Positions 46,907 to 54,960 of a stretch of 64,000 bases of DNA are shown piece by piece (within the stretch, counting starts at the first letter, position 1; each line of letters begins with the position of its first letter). The translations under genes were made by a program, and so were the position numbers. Source of the stretch: JASLBX01 sp035762665. GTDB lineage: Bacteria > Actinomycetota > Actinomycetes > Jiangellales > Jiangellaceae. The notes below the pieces were generated by a model that worked only from the letters and a program-made list of their open reading frames with translations, was not told where the DNA came from and did not search any database. Location: NCBI GenBank assembly GCA_035762665.1, contig DASTNZ010000155.1, positions 1-64,000 on the forward strand, given 5' to 3'.

Positions 46907-48121
46907 TTACACCGGTTCTGGGACGTCTCGCGCCGGCCGGTCGACTGAGACTCCCACCAGGCAGGCGAGTGTGGCAAGCACCCCACAGCCGAACGCGACG
47001 AGATAGGTATCAGACCCCCCAATCCGGTCGATGATCGGGCCGCCGGCCGCCGCACCGGCCGCGGCGCCGACCGTGATGGCGGTGGAAGCCCACGCCAGCC
47101 CTTCGGTGACCCGGCTCGCCGGCACCACGGCCTGGATCATTGAGAAACCGGCGATGAGCGTGGGCGCGATGGCGAAACCGGCGACGAAGATGGCGGCGAA
47201 CAGGATCGGAAGATTTCCAGCGAAGGCCAGGGGTAGCACGGCTGCGGCCAATGCAGCCTGACCGATGACGAAACGTCGCCGGGGCGACGTCTTCCAGTGG
47301 ACCGCGCCGGCGGCCAGTCCGGCGATGAGGCTCCCGGCCGCGAACACGGCCAGCGCTGGGCCGGCGGCGGCAGTAGCGCCGAACTCGTCCGCGACGGCGA
47401 CTGTGCTCAACTCGGCGATGCCGAAGATGGCGCCCATGAAGACGAACGCGGCAACGGTCCACGTGAGCGTCGCCACCGGCAGCCGGTCGCGATGCCCGGT
47501 CGCCATCGCCGGCCGGATTGGAGGCTGGGTCGAACGAAGCGAAGCAAACGCGAAGCCTCCGGAGAGTGTGAACGCCAACACGGCGACCAGGCCGGCCACC
47601 GGGTGGACATTGGTGGCGAGCACGACCACGACGATCGGGCCCACCACGAAGGCGACCTCGTCCAGCGCCGATTCCCACGCGTACGCGGTGTGCAGTCGCC
47701 CGGTGGCCGAGTGCAGGCCGGCCCACCTGGCTCGGACCAGGGCGCCGATCTGCGGGAAGGTGGCACCGGTGAGCAGTGCTGCGGCAGCGAGCAGTGCAAA
47801 CGGCGCCTCGCCGACCGCAGCCCGGTCGACGACTGCGACCAGCACGACAATCGCTATGCCGTGGCCGAACAGCAGCGGCAGCAGCATCCGGCGTTGCCCG
47901 ACGCGGTCGGCCGCTCGCGCTTGCACTGGTGACGCGGCGGCATGGCCGGCCGTCGCCAGGCCGGCCGCGACGCCCGCCGGTCCGTAACTACCGCCGGAAA
48001 GGGTCACAGCCAGCACGATGCCGAGGGCGAGCATCGACATCGGCAACCGGGCGATCAATCCCGCCGCGGAGAAAGCGCGGGCGCCAGGGGTCCGGAGTAC
48101 CTCCGCGTACGGCCCGAACAT
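46907..48121 (-). CDS. MFS transporter
   Basis: This is a 404-aa major facilitator superfamily permease with about twelve hydrophobic helices. The loop after helix 2 reads GHAAASPVQARAADRVGQRRML, in the place of the MFS motif A (GxxxDRxGRR). The substrate is not predictable. RBS AGGGAG lies 8 nt before ATG 48121. It is divergent from ferrochelatase and 83 nt upstream of sepH on the same strand. Confidence 0.85.
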   Translation of the reverse strand: MFGPYAEVLRTPGARAFSAAGLIARLPMSMLALGIVLAVTLSGGSYGPAGVAAGLATAGHAAASPVQARAADRVGQRRMLLPLLFGHGIAIVVLVAVVDRAAVGEAPFALLAAAALLTGATFPQIGALVRARWAGLHSATGRLHTAYAWESALDEVAFVVGPIVVVVLATNVHPVAGLVAVLAFTLSGGFAFASLRSTQPPIRPAMATGHRDRLPVATLTWTVAAFVFMGAIFGIAELSTVAVADEFGATAAAGPALAVFAAGSLIAGLAAGAVHWKTSPRRRFVIGQAALAAAVLPLAFAGNLPILFAAIFVAGFAIAPTLIAGFSMIQAVVPASRVTEGLAWASTAITVGAAAGAAAGGPIIDRIGGSDTYLVAFGCGVLATLACLVGVSVDRPARDVPEPV

Positions 48122-48204
48122 GTCAGGTCTCCCTGCTACTAACGATGCTGACAGTGCTGGTCCAGCGTACGGGCCGGCACCGACGGCTGGCAGGATTATT
48201 TAGC

Positions 48205-49299
48205 GTGACTGCTGCCCCATATGACGCGTTCCTGCTTGTGTCCTTCGGCGGGCCGGAGTCCCCGGCTGACGTGATGCCGTTCCTGGAGAACGTCACCCGC
48301 GGTCGTGACGTGCCGCGGGATCGGCTCGAGGAGGTCGCCGGGCACTACTACGCGGTCGGCGGGCGCAGCCCGATCAACGACCAGAACCGTGCGCTCATCA
48401 CCGCGCTGGGAGAGGAGCTGGCGGCGGCCCACCTCGACATTCCGGTCTATTGGGGCAACCGGAACTGGGATCCGTACCTTGCCGACGAGCTGAACCGGAT
48501 GCGCGGCGACGGGATCACTCGCGCAGCGGCCTTCGTCACCAGCGCGTTCTCGTCTTACTCCGGTTGCCGTCAGTACCGCGAGGACCTGGCTACCGCCGTC
48601 GCCACCGTCGGTCCCGGTGCGCCGCGCATCGACCGGATCCGCCACTACTTCGACCACCCTGGGTTCGTGGCCGCGAACGTGGACGGCGTCAAGACGGCGT
48701 TCAAACAGCTTCCCGGCGAGGTTGCCGCCCAGGCCAGGCTGGTGTACGTCACGCACTCCATCCCGATCGCGATGGCCGACAGCTCCGGCCCGGCCGGCGG
48801 CGCGTACGTGGCGCAGCACGAGGCGGTCGCCGCGGCGGTGACCGCCGGCGTCCGCGACCGGACGGGTGTGCGGCACGAGTATGACCTCGTGTACTGCTCG
48901 CGCAGCGGCTCGCCGCATGTGCCGTGGCTGGAGCCGGACGTCAACGACCACCTCGAGCGGCTCGCCGGCGAGGGTGCCCGAGCAGTGATACTCGCGCCGA
49001 TCGGGTTCGTGTCCGACCACATGGAGGTGGTGTTCGACCTCGACACCGAGGCGATGGAGACCGCCGCGCGGCTGGGACTTCCGGCCGCGCGAGCGGCCAC
49101 CGCCGGTACCCACCCCGCCTTCGTGGCGGCCATCCGAGACTTGTTGGTGGAACGGGCTGCCGTAGAACGTGGCGAGCGACCAGTGCGGGCGAGCATCGGG
49201 CCGCCGGGACCATCCCACGACGTGTGCCCCGCAGGCTGCTGCCCGAACCTGCGCGGCCCACGGCCCGCCCTCTGCGGGTTGGATAACTTGGCAGGGTGA
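48205..49299 (+). CDS. hemH: Ferrochelatase (coproporphyrin-type, CpfC/HemH)
   Basis: The enzyme inserts Fe2+ into a porphyrin. In Actinobacteria the usual substrate is coproporphyrin III. The 364-aa protein has the catalytic histidine in VTHSIP (His184) and the acidic motif GFVSDHMEVVFDLD. Cys121 (SYSGCRQYRED) and a C-terminal cluster Cys341, Cys345, Cys346 (DVCPAGCCPN) and Cys357 resemble the 2Fe-2S ligands described for mycobacterial ferrochelatase. GTG 48205 is chosen for the family N-terminus APYDAFLLVSFGGPE. The stop overlaps the next gene. Confidence 0.94.
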   Translation: MTAAPYDAFLLVSFGGPESPADVMPFLENVTRGRDVPRDRLEEVAGHYYAVGGRSPINDQNRALITALGEELAAAHLDIPVYWGNRNWDPYLADELNRMRGDGITRAAAFVTSAFSSYSGCRQYREDLATAVATVGPGAPRIDRIRHYFDHPGFVAANVDGVKTAFKQLPGEVAAQARLVYVTHSIPIAMADSSGPAGGAYVAQHEAVAAAVTAGVRDRTGVRHEYDLVYCSRSGSPHVPWLEPDVNDHLERLAGEGARAVILAPIGFVSDHMEVVFDLDTEAMETAARLGLPAARAATAGTHPAFVAAIRDLLVERAAVERGERPVRASIGPPGPSHDVCPAGCCPNLRGPRPALCGLDNLAG

Positions 49300-50099
49300 G
49301 TGACCCTACGACCCTGCTGATGCTTGCCGTCGAAACCGCCCGTGAGGCCGGTGAGCTGATCCGTGGCCGCCGCGACGCGGTCAACCGGATGGCGATATCA
49401 GCGACCAAAACGACTCCCACGGATGTCGTCACCGAATCGGACACCGCCGCCGAGGCGCTGATCCGCGAGAGGCTGCTGGCCGCACGGCCCGAAGATGCCA
49501 TCCTTGGTGAGGAAGGTGGCTCGTCGCACGGCGGGTCAGGAGTGCGCTGGCTCGTCGACCCGATTGACGGGACGGTGAACTACCTCTACGGGATCCCGCA
49601 GTACGCGGTGTCCATCGCGGCCCAGCGAGCTGGAGACACGGTGGCGGGGGTCGTGCACAACCCGGTTAGCGGCGAGACATGGACAGCGACTCGCGGCGGC
49701 GGTGCATACCTCGACGGCCGGCGCATCCGGGAGTCCGGCTGCGATCGGCTCGAACTGGCCCTGGTGGCCACCGGGTTCGGCTACGACGCGGGGCGGCGGG
49801 CCCGGCAGGCCGCTATCCTCCAGCAGATCCTGCCGTCTGTACGCGACATCAGGCGCGCGGGCGCGGCATCCCTGGACCTGTGCGCGGTCGCCATGGGCCG
49901 GGTGGACGGCTACTACGAGCGGGGGCTGGGCCCGTGGGATCTGGCGGCAGGTGCGCTGGTCGCGGAGGAGGCCGGCGCGGTGGTCGGTGGGCTGGCCGGC
50001 GCGGTGGCGGGCCCAGAGCTCGTGATCGCCGCTGGTCCTGCCCTGTTCGGCCCACTGCACGACCTGCTTGCGCCACTGCGGCCCGACAAGGACGTTTGA
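49296..50099 (+). CDS. Inositol monophosphatase family protein
   Basis: This is a 267-aa Mg2+-dependent, Li+-sensitive-type phosphatase, similar to SuhB, that probably acts on inositol phosphate or a related sugar phosphate. Motifs are GEEGG (71-75), WLVDPIDGTVNYLYG (85-99) and GLGPWDLAAGALVAEEAG (about 212-229). GTG 49296 overlaps the hemH stop. In actinomycetes this phosphatase lies in the same neighbourhood as DUF4193 and dut. Confidence 0.92.
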   Translation: MSDPTTLLMLAVETAREAGELIRGRRDAVNRMAISATKTTPTDVVTESDTAAEALIRERLLAARPEDAILGEEGGSSHGGSGVRWLVDPIDGTVNYLYGIPQYAVSIAAQRAGDTVAGVVHNPVSGETWTATRGGGAYLDGRRIRESGCDRLELALVATGFGYDAGRRARQAAILQQILPSVRDIRRAGAASLDLCAVAMGRVDGYYERGLGPWDLAAGALVAEEAGAVVGGLAGAVAGPELVIAAGPALFGPLHDLLAPLRPDKDV

Positions 50100-50325
50100 A
50101 CCGCCCGCCGCGTGGCAACGTACGCCAGTTGACCGCGATGGCGGCCCCTTGAGGAGGATCTTCGTCGAAGTCGGTGGGGCGCGCGCAGGCTTCGAGCGAA
50201 CATAAGGCAGAATTCCCGACTCGGATCGGGCACAACCGGCGGCCGTTATGCGTTACCAGGGTCACGGTCACAACCCCGACCGGAGACTAACGACGATGCA
50301 TGCCCGTACAAGGGGGAACGAACGA

Positions 50326-50625
50326 ATGGCTACTGACTACGACGCCCCTCGTAAGACTGACGACGAACTGTCCGAGGACTCGCTCGAGGAGCTGAAGAAT
50401 CGCCGGATGGACACGACGTCCGGCATTGTCGACGTGGACGAGGCGGACCTGGCCGAGGCTTTGGAACTGCCCGGAGCGGACCTGTCCAATGAGGAGTTGT
50501 CGGTCCGGGTACTGCCACGGCAGTCCGACGAGTTCACCTGCTCGAGCTGTTTCCTGGTGCACCACCGCAGCCAGCTGGCCAGTGAGAAGAACGGTCAGCT
50601 CATCTGCCGCGACTGCGCGGCCTGA
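50326..50625 (+). CDS. DUF4193 zinc-ribbon-like protein
   Basis: This 99-aa acidic protein is conserved in Actinobacteria. It starts MATDYDAPRKTDDELSEDSLEELKNRR and ends in a four-cysteine knuckle (Cys72, Cys75, Cys94, Cys97), likely a zinc site. Function is unknown. ATG 50326 is chosen because AGGGGG lies about 11 nt upstream and the family starts there. ATG 50248 is in frame but adds a non-conserved stretch. It converges on the DUF3093 gene. The 226 nt before it contain no other gene. Confidence 0.9.
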   Translation: MATDYDAPRKTDDELSEDSLEELKNRRMDTTSGIVDVDEADLAEALELPGADLSNEELSVRVLPRQSDEFTCSSCFLVHHRSQLASEKNGQLICRDCAA

Positions 50626-50629
50626 CCGA

Positions 50630-51112
50630 CTACTGCTCGGTCTGCGTCGATTGAACGGCAGAACGAAGCGCGGTCGCTAGTTGTTCTGGCTGCCTGGTGG
50701 ACACGTACCAGTACGGCACCGGATCGGCCGGGTCGTTCACGACGACTCGTACGGCCCCCGGAACGTAGGAGCGAAGGAGCAGATAAGCCCGCGGGTCGGC
50801 GTCCGGCCCGCGGGTTCTGCGCGCCGTATCGGCGTCGAGCACTTCGACCGCGCCCACTGCCCAGAGCGGCAGCCGAGCGCGTCCGGCCAGCAACCCGTTC
50901 GGCTCGACCGCGACCTTGGCCCGGCCGTACCCGACGAGCACCCCGGCCGCGAGGGCGAAGGTGAGCAGGCCCGCGGGCACGGAGACCCGAGGCCCGTACG
51001 CGTGCTGGTAGGCCAGCCACACGGCACCAGCGAACAGCAAGGCGAGCAGCCACCAGCGGACCGGCACCCAGAGACGTTCGCGGTACGAGCTCACCTCGGA
51101 AGGTTCGCACAT
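50630..51112 (-). CDS. DUF3093 membrane protein
   Basis: This 160-aa protein has two N-terminal membrane helices (about 20-40, and about 46-62) and a cytoplasmic C-terminal domain with AYLLLRSYVPGAVRVVVNDPADPVPYWYVSTRQP, the DUF3093 signature. Function is unknown. ATG 51112 is used. GTG 51094 (MSSYRERLWVPVRWW) would also keep the conserved part. It is divergent from dut with only 26 nt between. Confidence 0.85.
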   Translation of the reverse strand: MCEPSEVSSYRERLWVPVRWWLLALLFAGAVWLAYQHAYGPRVSVPAGLLTFALAAGVLVGYGRAKVAVEPNGLLAGRARLPLWAVGAVEVLDADTARRTRGPDADPRAYLLLRSYVPGAVRVVVNDPADPVPYWYVSTRQPEQLATALRSAVQSTQTEQ

Positions 51113-51124
51113 CGGAGTCGCCGG

Positions 51125-51130
51125 TATGGT
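51125..51130 (+). promoter_or_regulatory. -10 box of a leaderless dut transcript
   Basis: TATGGT ends 8 nt before GTG 51139. There is no ribosome site in the 26-nt gap. Confidence 0.55.
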
Positions 51131-51138
51131 CTCGGGCT

Positions 51139-51615
51139 GTGACTGAACCCGTCGACGTCCTGGTCACCCGGCTCGACCCGGGTGTGCCCGTGCCCGCGTA
51201 CGCGCATCCCGGCGACGCCGGTGCTGACCTGGTCACCACAATTGACCTGACCATCGCTCCTGGGGAGCGCGTACTCGTGGGAACCGGGATCGCGGTCGCA
51301 CTACCAGCCGGGTTCGCGGCTTTTGTGCACCCGCGGTCCGGCCTGGCCCACCGACTGGGCGTTAGCATCGTAAACACCCCCGGCACCGTCGATGCCGGCT
51401 ACCGAGGTGAGATCAAGGTGCTGCTGGTGAACCACGACCTGCGCGAACCAGCCATCTTCAAACGAGGCGACCGCATCGCTCAACTCGTGGTGCAGCGGGT
51501 CGAGCGCGCCCGGTTCCACGAGGTGGAGCGACTGCCCGGGTCGGCAAGGGGCGCCAACGGCTACGGATCGACGGGCACCGCGAGCCGGCCGAGCGAAGGG
51601 CAACCCCACCGATGA
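51139..51615 (+). CDS. dut: dUTPase
   Basis: The enzyme hydrolyses dUTP to dUMP, keeping uracil out of DNA and feeding thymidylate synthesis. The 158-aa protein has all five trimeric dUTPase motifs: PGDAGADL, PRSGLA, NTPGTVDAGYRGE with the catalytic aspartate, GDRIAQLVV and RGANGYGSTG. The start is a leaderless GTG. The stop overlaps the DUF3710 gene (ATGA). Confidence 0.97.
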   Translation: MTEPVDVLVTRLDPGVPVPAYAHPGDAGADLVTTIDLTIAPGERVLVGTGIAVALPAGFAAFVHPRSGLAHRLGVSIVNTPGTVDAGYRGEIKVLLVNHDLREPAIFKRGDRIAQLVVQRVERARFHEVERLPGSARGANGYGSTGTASRPSEGQPHR

Positions 51616-52274
51616 GTATTTTCCGCCGCCGCCGCGACGAGAGGACGCAGCCGGACCCGGAGCCGGCGCAGGCTGCCGCAGAGCGGAGCGACGAGTCCGC
51701 CGGGAAGGCGGCGCGCCCTCACGGCCCGTACGACTCGGCCGAAATCGACCTCGAGCAGGCTCGCGCCGATCGCATCGATCTCGGCGGGCTGCTGATCCCG
51801 CGGGTCGAGGGCATGCAGTTGCAGCTGCAGGTAGACGAGAAGTCCGGCCGGCCGGCCAGCGTGATGGTGGTGCTCGGCGACGCTGCAGTGCAGCTCATTC
51901 CCGTGGCCGCGCCGCGCAGCTCGGGGCTGTGGGAACAGACCCGACTGCAGATCGCCGCCGATGCCCAGCGCCGCGGCGGCACGGCAGGAGAAGCGGCTGG
52001 CCCGTTCGGTACGGAGATCCGGATCGTGCTTCCGGTCACCACGCCGGATGGCAAGAAAGGAGTCCAGCCGTCCCGGGTCGTAGGCATCGACAAATCGCGA
52101 TGGATGCTTCGCGTGACGTTCCTCGGTGCAGCCACCACCAACGCGGAGGCATTCGGTCGCCTGGTACAAGTCGTGCGCGACACCGTGGTCGTCCGGGGTG
52201 TCAACCCGATGCCGCCGGGCGAACTCATCGCCCTGCGGCCACCGCAGCAGCCCGGACAGCAACCATCGAGTTGA
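51612..52274 (+). CDS. DUF3710 protein
   Basis: This 220-aa protein has a basic/acidic N-terminal tail (FRRRRDERTQPDPEP) and the DUF3710 core: GPYDSAEIDL, IDLGGLLIPRVEGMQLQLQVDE, FGTEIRIVLPV and GIDKSRWMLRVTFLGAAT. Function is unknown. It is translationally coupled to dut. An inverted repeat begins inside the stop region. Confidence 0.88.
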   Translation: MSIFRRRRDERTQPDPEPAQAAAERSDESAGKAARPHGPYDSAEIDLEQARADRIDLGGLLIPRVEGMQLQLQVDEKSGRPASVMVVLGDAAVQLIPVAAPRSSGLWEQTRLQIAADAQRRGGTAGEAAGPFGTEIRIVLPVTTPDGKKGVQPSRVVGIDKSRWMLRVTFLGAATTNAEAFGRLVQVVRDTVVVRGVNPMPPGELIALRPPQQPGQQPSS

Positions 52275-52334
52275 TCACGGGCGGATGGCGCTTTCCGTGG
52301 TGGTGGACTCAAGCGTCTTCCGCCCATGATCAAC
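52270..52334. repeat. Imperfect 24-bp inverted repeat after DUF3710
   Basis: Arms 52270-52293 (GTTGATCACGGGCGGA...) and 52311-52334 match at 21 of 24 positions, with a 17-nt loop. The position suggests a terminator before the next promoter. The TGATCA edge resembles the element at 17912-18007, though the inner sequence differs. Confidence 0.7.
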
Positions 52335-52365
52335 CTCCGTGTGTCGTGGACGGGCCGGGCCGCGC

Positions 52366-52371
52366 TACGCT
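52366..52371 (+). promoter_or_regulatory. -10 box of a leaderless OB-fold gene transcript
   Basis: TACGCT ends 8 nt before ATG 52380 and 5 nt before GTG 52377, with no ribosome site. It starts a new transcript after the inverted repeat. Confidence 0.5.
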
Positions 52372-52379
52372 CGTCTGTG

Positions 52380-52763
52380 ATGGGTGAACGTCGACGCGGC
52401 CTCTGGGAGGCCGTCACGAAGTGGGCGTCCGAGTCGGAGTCCGACCGCGACGCCGAACAGCTGCGCGCCGAAGCCCAGCATGCCGGCTGCGCGCGGCTCT
52501 CCGAGGTGGGCGACCGCGAGGTCGCCTCAATCCGTGGCACGCTCCAGACGGTCACCTTGCAGCCGAGGGCCGGGTTGCCGGCGCTGGAGGCCGAGCTTTT
52601 CGACGGCACGGAGGTGCTTACCCTCATCTGGCTCGGCCGCCGGCGGATCGGCGGCATCGACTGTGGCCGTAGATTGATCGCTACCGGTCGGATCACCACA
52701 GTGGAAGGGCGCCGAGTGATGTACAACCCCCGGTACCAGCTATTGTCGGCCGGTGCGGCGTGA
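52380..52763 (+). CDS. OB-fold nucleic-acid-binding protein
   Basis: This 127-aa protein has an OB-fold domain (about 35-125: REVASIRGTLQTVTLQPRAG, LEAELFDGTEVLTLIWLGRRRIGGI, TGRITTVEGRRVMYNPRYQLL) similar to the wedge domain of RecG-type proteins. The N-terminal 30 residues are helical and charged. It lies in the conserved dut-DUF3710-OB-DUF3159 series. The start is ATG 52380 (or GTG 52377), leaderless. The role may be in nucleic acid binding and is unproven. Confidence 0.85.
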   Translation: MGERRRGLWEAVTKWASESESDRDAEQLRAEAQHAGCARLSEVGDREVASIRGTLQTVTLQPRAGLPALEAELFDGTEVLTLIWLGRRRIGGIDCGRRLIATGRITTVEGRRVMYNPRYQLLSAGAA

Positions 52764-53464
52764 CAACGGGCGAGCCACCCCAGCCGGCGCGGGCGAACGG
52801 CCTCGCACAGGCCATCGCCAGTAGCGACCAGTTTCGAGCCCGCGCCGCGCTGGGGCCGGGTGCGTTCCTGGATGCCGGGCTGCCGCTGGTGCTGTTCACC
52901 GCGGTCTATTTCCTGACGGACCACAACCTTGGGGTGGCGATTTGGGCCGCGCTCGGCTCGGGCGCTGTGCTGGCGGTCATCCGCCTGGCCCGGCGAGAGC
53001 CGTTGCAGAATGTGATCGCCGGTTTCGTCGGGCTTGGCATCGCGGCGTTCCTGGCGTACCGCACCGGGCGTGCGCAGGACATCTTCCTCACCGGGTTCGC
53101 GGTGAACATCGGGTACGGGCTGGCGTACCTGATCTCAATCGTCATTCGCTGGCCGCTGCTCGGTGTCATCGTCGGCTTGGTAACCGGCCAGGGCACCTCC
53201 TGGCGCCGCGACCCAGCGTTGTTCCGGGCGTACATGAAGGCCAGCGCGTTGTGGGTCGTGATGTTCGCCTTGCGGCTGGCTGTCCAGGTTCCGCTGTACC
53301 TGGCGGGGGAGGACCAGCTCGGCTGGCTGGCCGGCGCCCGGCTGGCGATGAGTTGGCCGCTGTTCCTGCTGGTCGCCTATTTGTCGTGGGTGATCATCCG
53401 CCCGGCCTACCAAGCCCACCAGGAGCGGGAGAAGGCCGCCGCCAACAAGGACCCGGAACCCTAA
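52760..53464 (+). CDS. DUF3159 membrane protein
   Basis: This 234-aa protein has five to six membrane helices and the DUF3159 features VLFTAVYFLTDHNLGVAIWAALGSG, GLGIAAFLAYRTGRAQDIFLTGFAVNIGY and SWRRDPALFRAYMKAS. Function is unknown. GTG 52760 overlaps the OB-fold stop. It converges on the trkA pair. Confidence 0.88.
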   Translation: MTTGEPPQPARANGLAQAIASSDQFRARAALGPGAFLDAGLPLVLFTAVYFLTDHNLGVAIWAALGSGAVLAVIRLARREPLQNVIAGFVGLGIAAFLAYRTGRAQDIFLTGFAVNIGYGLAYLISIVIRWPLLGVIVGLVTGQGTSWRRDPALFRAYMKASALWVVMFALRLAVQVPLYLAGEDQLGWLAGARLAMSWPLFLLVAYLSWVIIRPAYQAHQEREKAAANKDPEP

Positions 53465-53524
53465 CCTACTTTGGTCACCTGATCGTCCATTCGGTCGCCG
53501 AGTCGCCCCGCCCGCTGTCGGCCG

Positions 53525-54202
53525 TTACTCCACCGACGGGTGGGCGTACGGCGAGAGCATGGCCTCCAGCGGGCCTTCGTGCTCCGCCGTCGTGACGAAG
53601 ATCAGCTCATCACCCGTTTCGAGTGGCAGGTCCGGCAGTGGCGCGTGCACGTGCTTGCCCCTGATGACGGACACCAGCGTGGTGTCGACCGGCCAGGCGA
53701 CGTCGGCGACGGCAGTGCCCACGATCGGCGAATCTTCCGGCAGCGTCAGCTCCACCAGGTTCGCCTCACCCTGCCGGAAGGTGAATAGCCGCACCAGGTC
53801 ACCGACGCTGACCGCCTCCTCGACCAGTGCGCTCATGATGCGGGGCGTGGACACCGACACGTCGACGCCCCATGCGTCGTTGAACAGCCACTCGTTCTTG
53901 GGATGGTTGACCCGTGCTACCACGCGCGGCACTCCGAACTCGGTCTTGGCCAGCAGCGACACTACGAGGTTGGCTTTGTCGTCACCGGTGGCGGCGATGG
54001 TGACCTTGCAGCGTTCCAGCTGAGCCTCGGCGAGCATGGACAGCTCGCACGCGTCCGCCAGCAGCCATTCGGCCTCAGGCACCGACTCGGGCTTGATTGC
54101 GCGCGGTGCCTTGTCGATGAGCAGCACCTCGTGCCCATTGTGAATCAGCTCGGCAGCGATCGAGCGTCCGACGTTGCCGGCTCCCGCGATTGCTACGCGC
54201 AT
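53525..54202 (-). CDS. trkA: TrkA-type RCK protein (first of a pair)
   Basis: This is a 225-aa cytoplasmic K+ channel regulator: an N-terminal TrkA-N/Rossmann domain with VAIAGAGNVGRSIAAEL that binds NAD(H) or nucleotides, and a C-terminal TrkA-C domain. It resembles mycobacterial CeoB/CeoC. Its ATG abuts the stop of the second trkA gene (TAATG), so the two are coupled. Both are divergent from a KimA-like permease, supporting a K+ transport role. Confidence 0.9.
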   Translation of the reverse strand: MRVAIAGAGNVGRSIAAELIHNGHEVLLIDKAPRAIKPESVPEAEWLLADACELSMLAEAQLERCKVTIAATGDDKANLVVSLLAKTEFGVPRVVARVNHPKNEWLFNDAWGVDVSVSTPRIMSALVEEAVSVGDLVRLFTFRQGEANLVELTLPEDSPIVGTAVADVAWPVDTTLVSVIRGKHVHAPLPDLPLETGDELIFVTTAEHEGPLEAMLSPYAHPSVE

Positions 54203-54867
54203 TAGGACTCCACCTCCGGCTCGGTCTCGAAGACCTCGGCGACGTGTGGCGCATCCGCGACGCGCATGATGACGTGCACGAGGTCCCCCTCCTGGATGAC
54301 GGTGTCGGGTTCGGGCAGCATGCCGTCCCCGTACCGGGTTATGAACGCAACTCGGGTGCCTGACGCCTCCTCAAGGGCGGACACCGGATGACCGACCCAG
54401 GCCTTGGCGGCGTGGACCTCGGCGAGACGGATCGTGCCCGACGGGTCGACCCACTCGGTCTCGGAACCCTCCGGTAGCAGCCGGCGGATCATCTGGTCGG
54501 CGGTCCAGCGCACAGTGGCCACCGTCGGAATGCCAAGCCGCTGGTACACCGCCGCACGACCCGGGTCGTAGATGCGGGCCACGACAGTGTCGATGCCGTA
54601 CGTCTCGCGCGCCAGGCGGGCGGAAATGATGTTGGAGTTGTCGCCGCTGCTGACCGCGGCGAACGCGTCCGCCTGTTCGATTCCGGCCTCGAGCAGAACC
54701 TCACGGTCGAACCCGATCCCGGCGACCGTCCGTCCCTCGAAGCCGGGTGGCAAACGGCGGAAAGCATCGGGATCCTGGTCGATGACCGCCACATCGTGTC
54801 CTCGGGATTCCAGGATCTGCGCCAGGGTGGAACCCACCCGGCCACACCCCATGATGACGACGTACAC
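54202..54867 (-). CDS. trkA: TrkA-type RCK protein (second of a pair)
   Basis: This 221-aa protein has VVIMGCGRVGSTLAQIL at the N-terminus (Rossmann loop), IDQDPDAF and a C-terminal TrkA-C domain. It is translated ahead of the other trkA. The GTG start at 54867 has AAAGGA upstream. Two separate single-RCK proteins, rather than one double TrkA, match the CeoB/CeoC arrangement. Confidence 0.9.
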   Translation of the reverse strand: MYVVIMGCGRVGSTLAQILESRGHDVAVIDQDPDAFRRLPPGFEGRTVAGIGFDREVLLEAGIEQADAFAAVSSGDNSNIISARLARETYGIDTVVARIYDPGRAAVYQRLGIPTVATVRWTADQMIRRLLPEGSETEWVDPSGTIRLAEVHAAKAWVGHPVSALEEASGTRVAFITRYGDGMLPEPDTVIQEGDLVHVIMRVADAPHVAEVFETEPEVES

Positions 54868-54946
54868 AGCGGTCCTTTCCCGTGTGGCTCGCGACTGAGA
54901 CGACCGTACACGGCCGGTTGCCGTTCACCGCCCGTAGCGGTACGCC

Positions 54947-54952
54947 TACCAT
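54947..54952 (+). promoter_or_regulatory. -10 box of a leaderless permease transcript
   Basis: TACCAT ends 8 nt before GTG 54961. No ribosome site is visible. Confidence 0.5.
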
Positions 54953-54960
54953 GCTGCACC

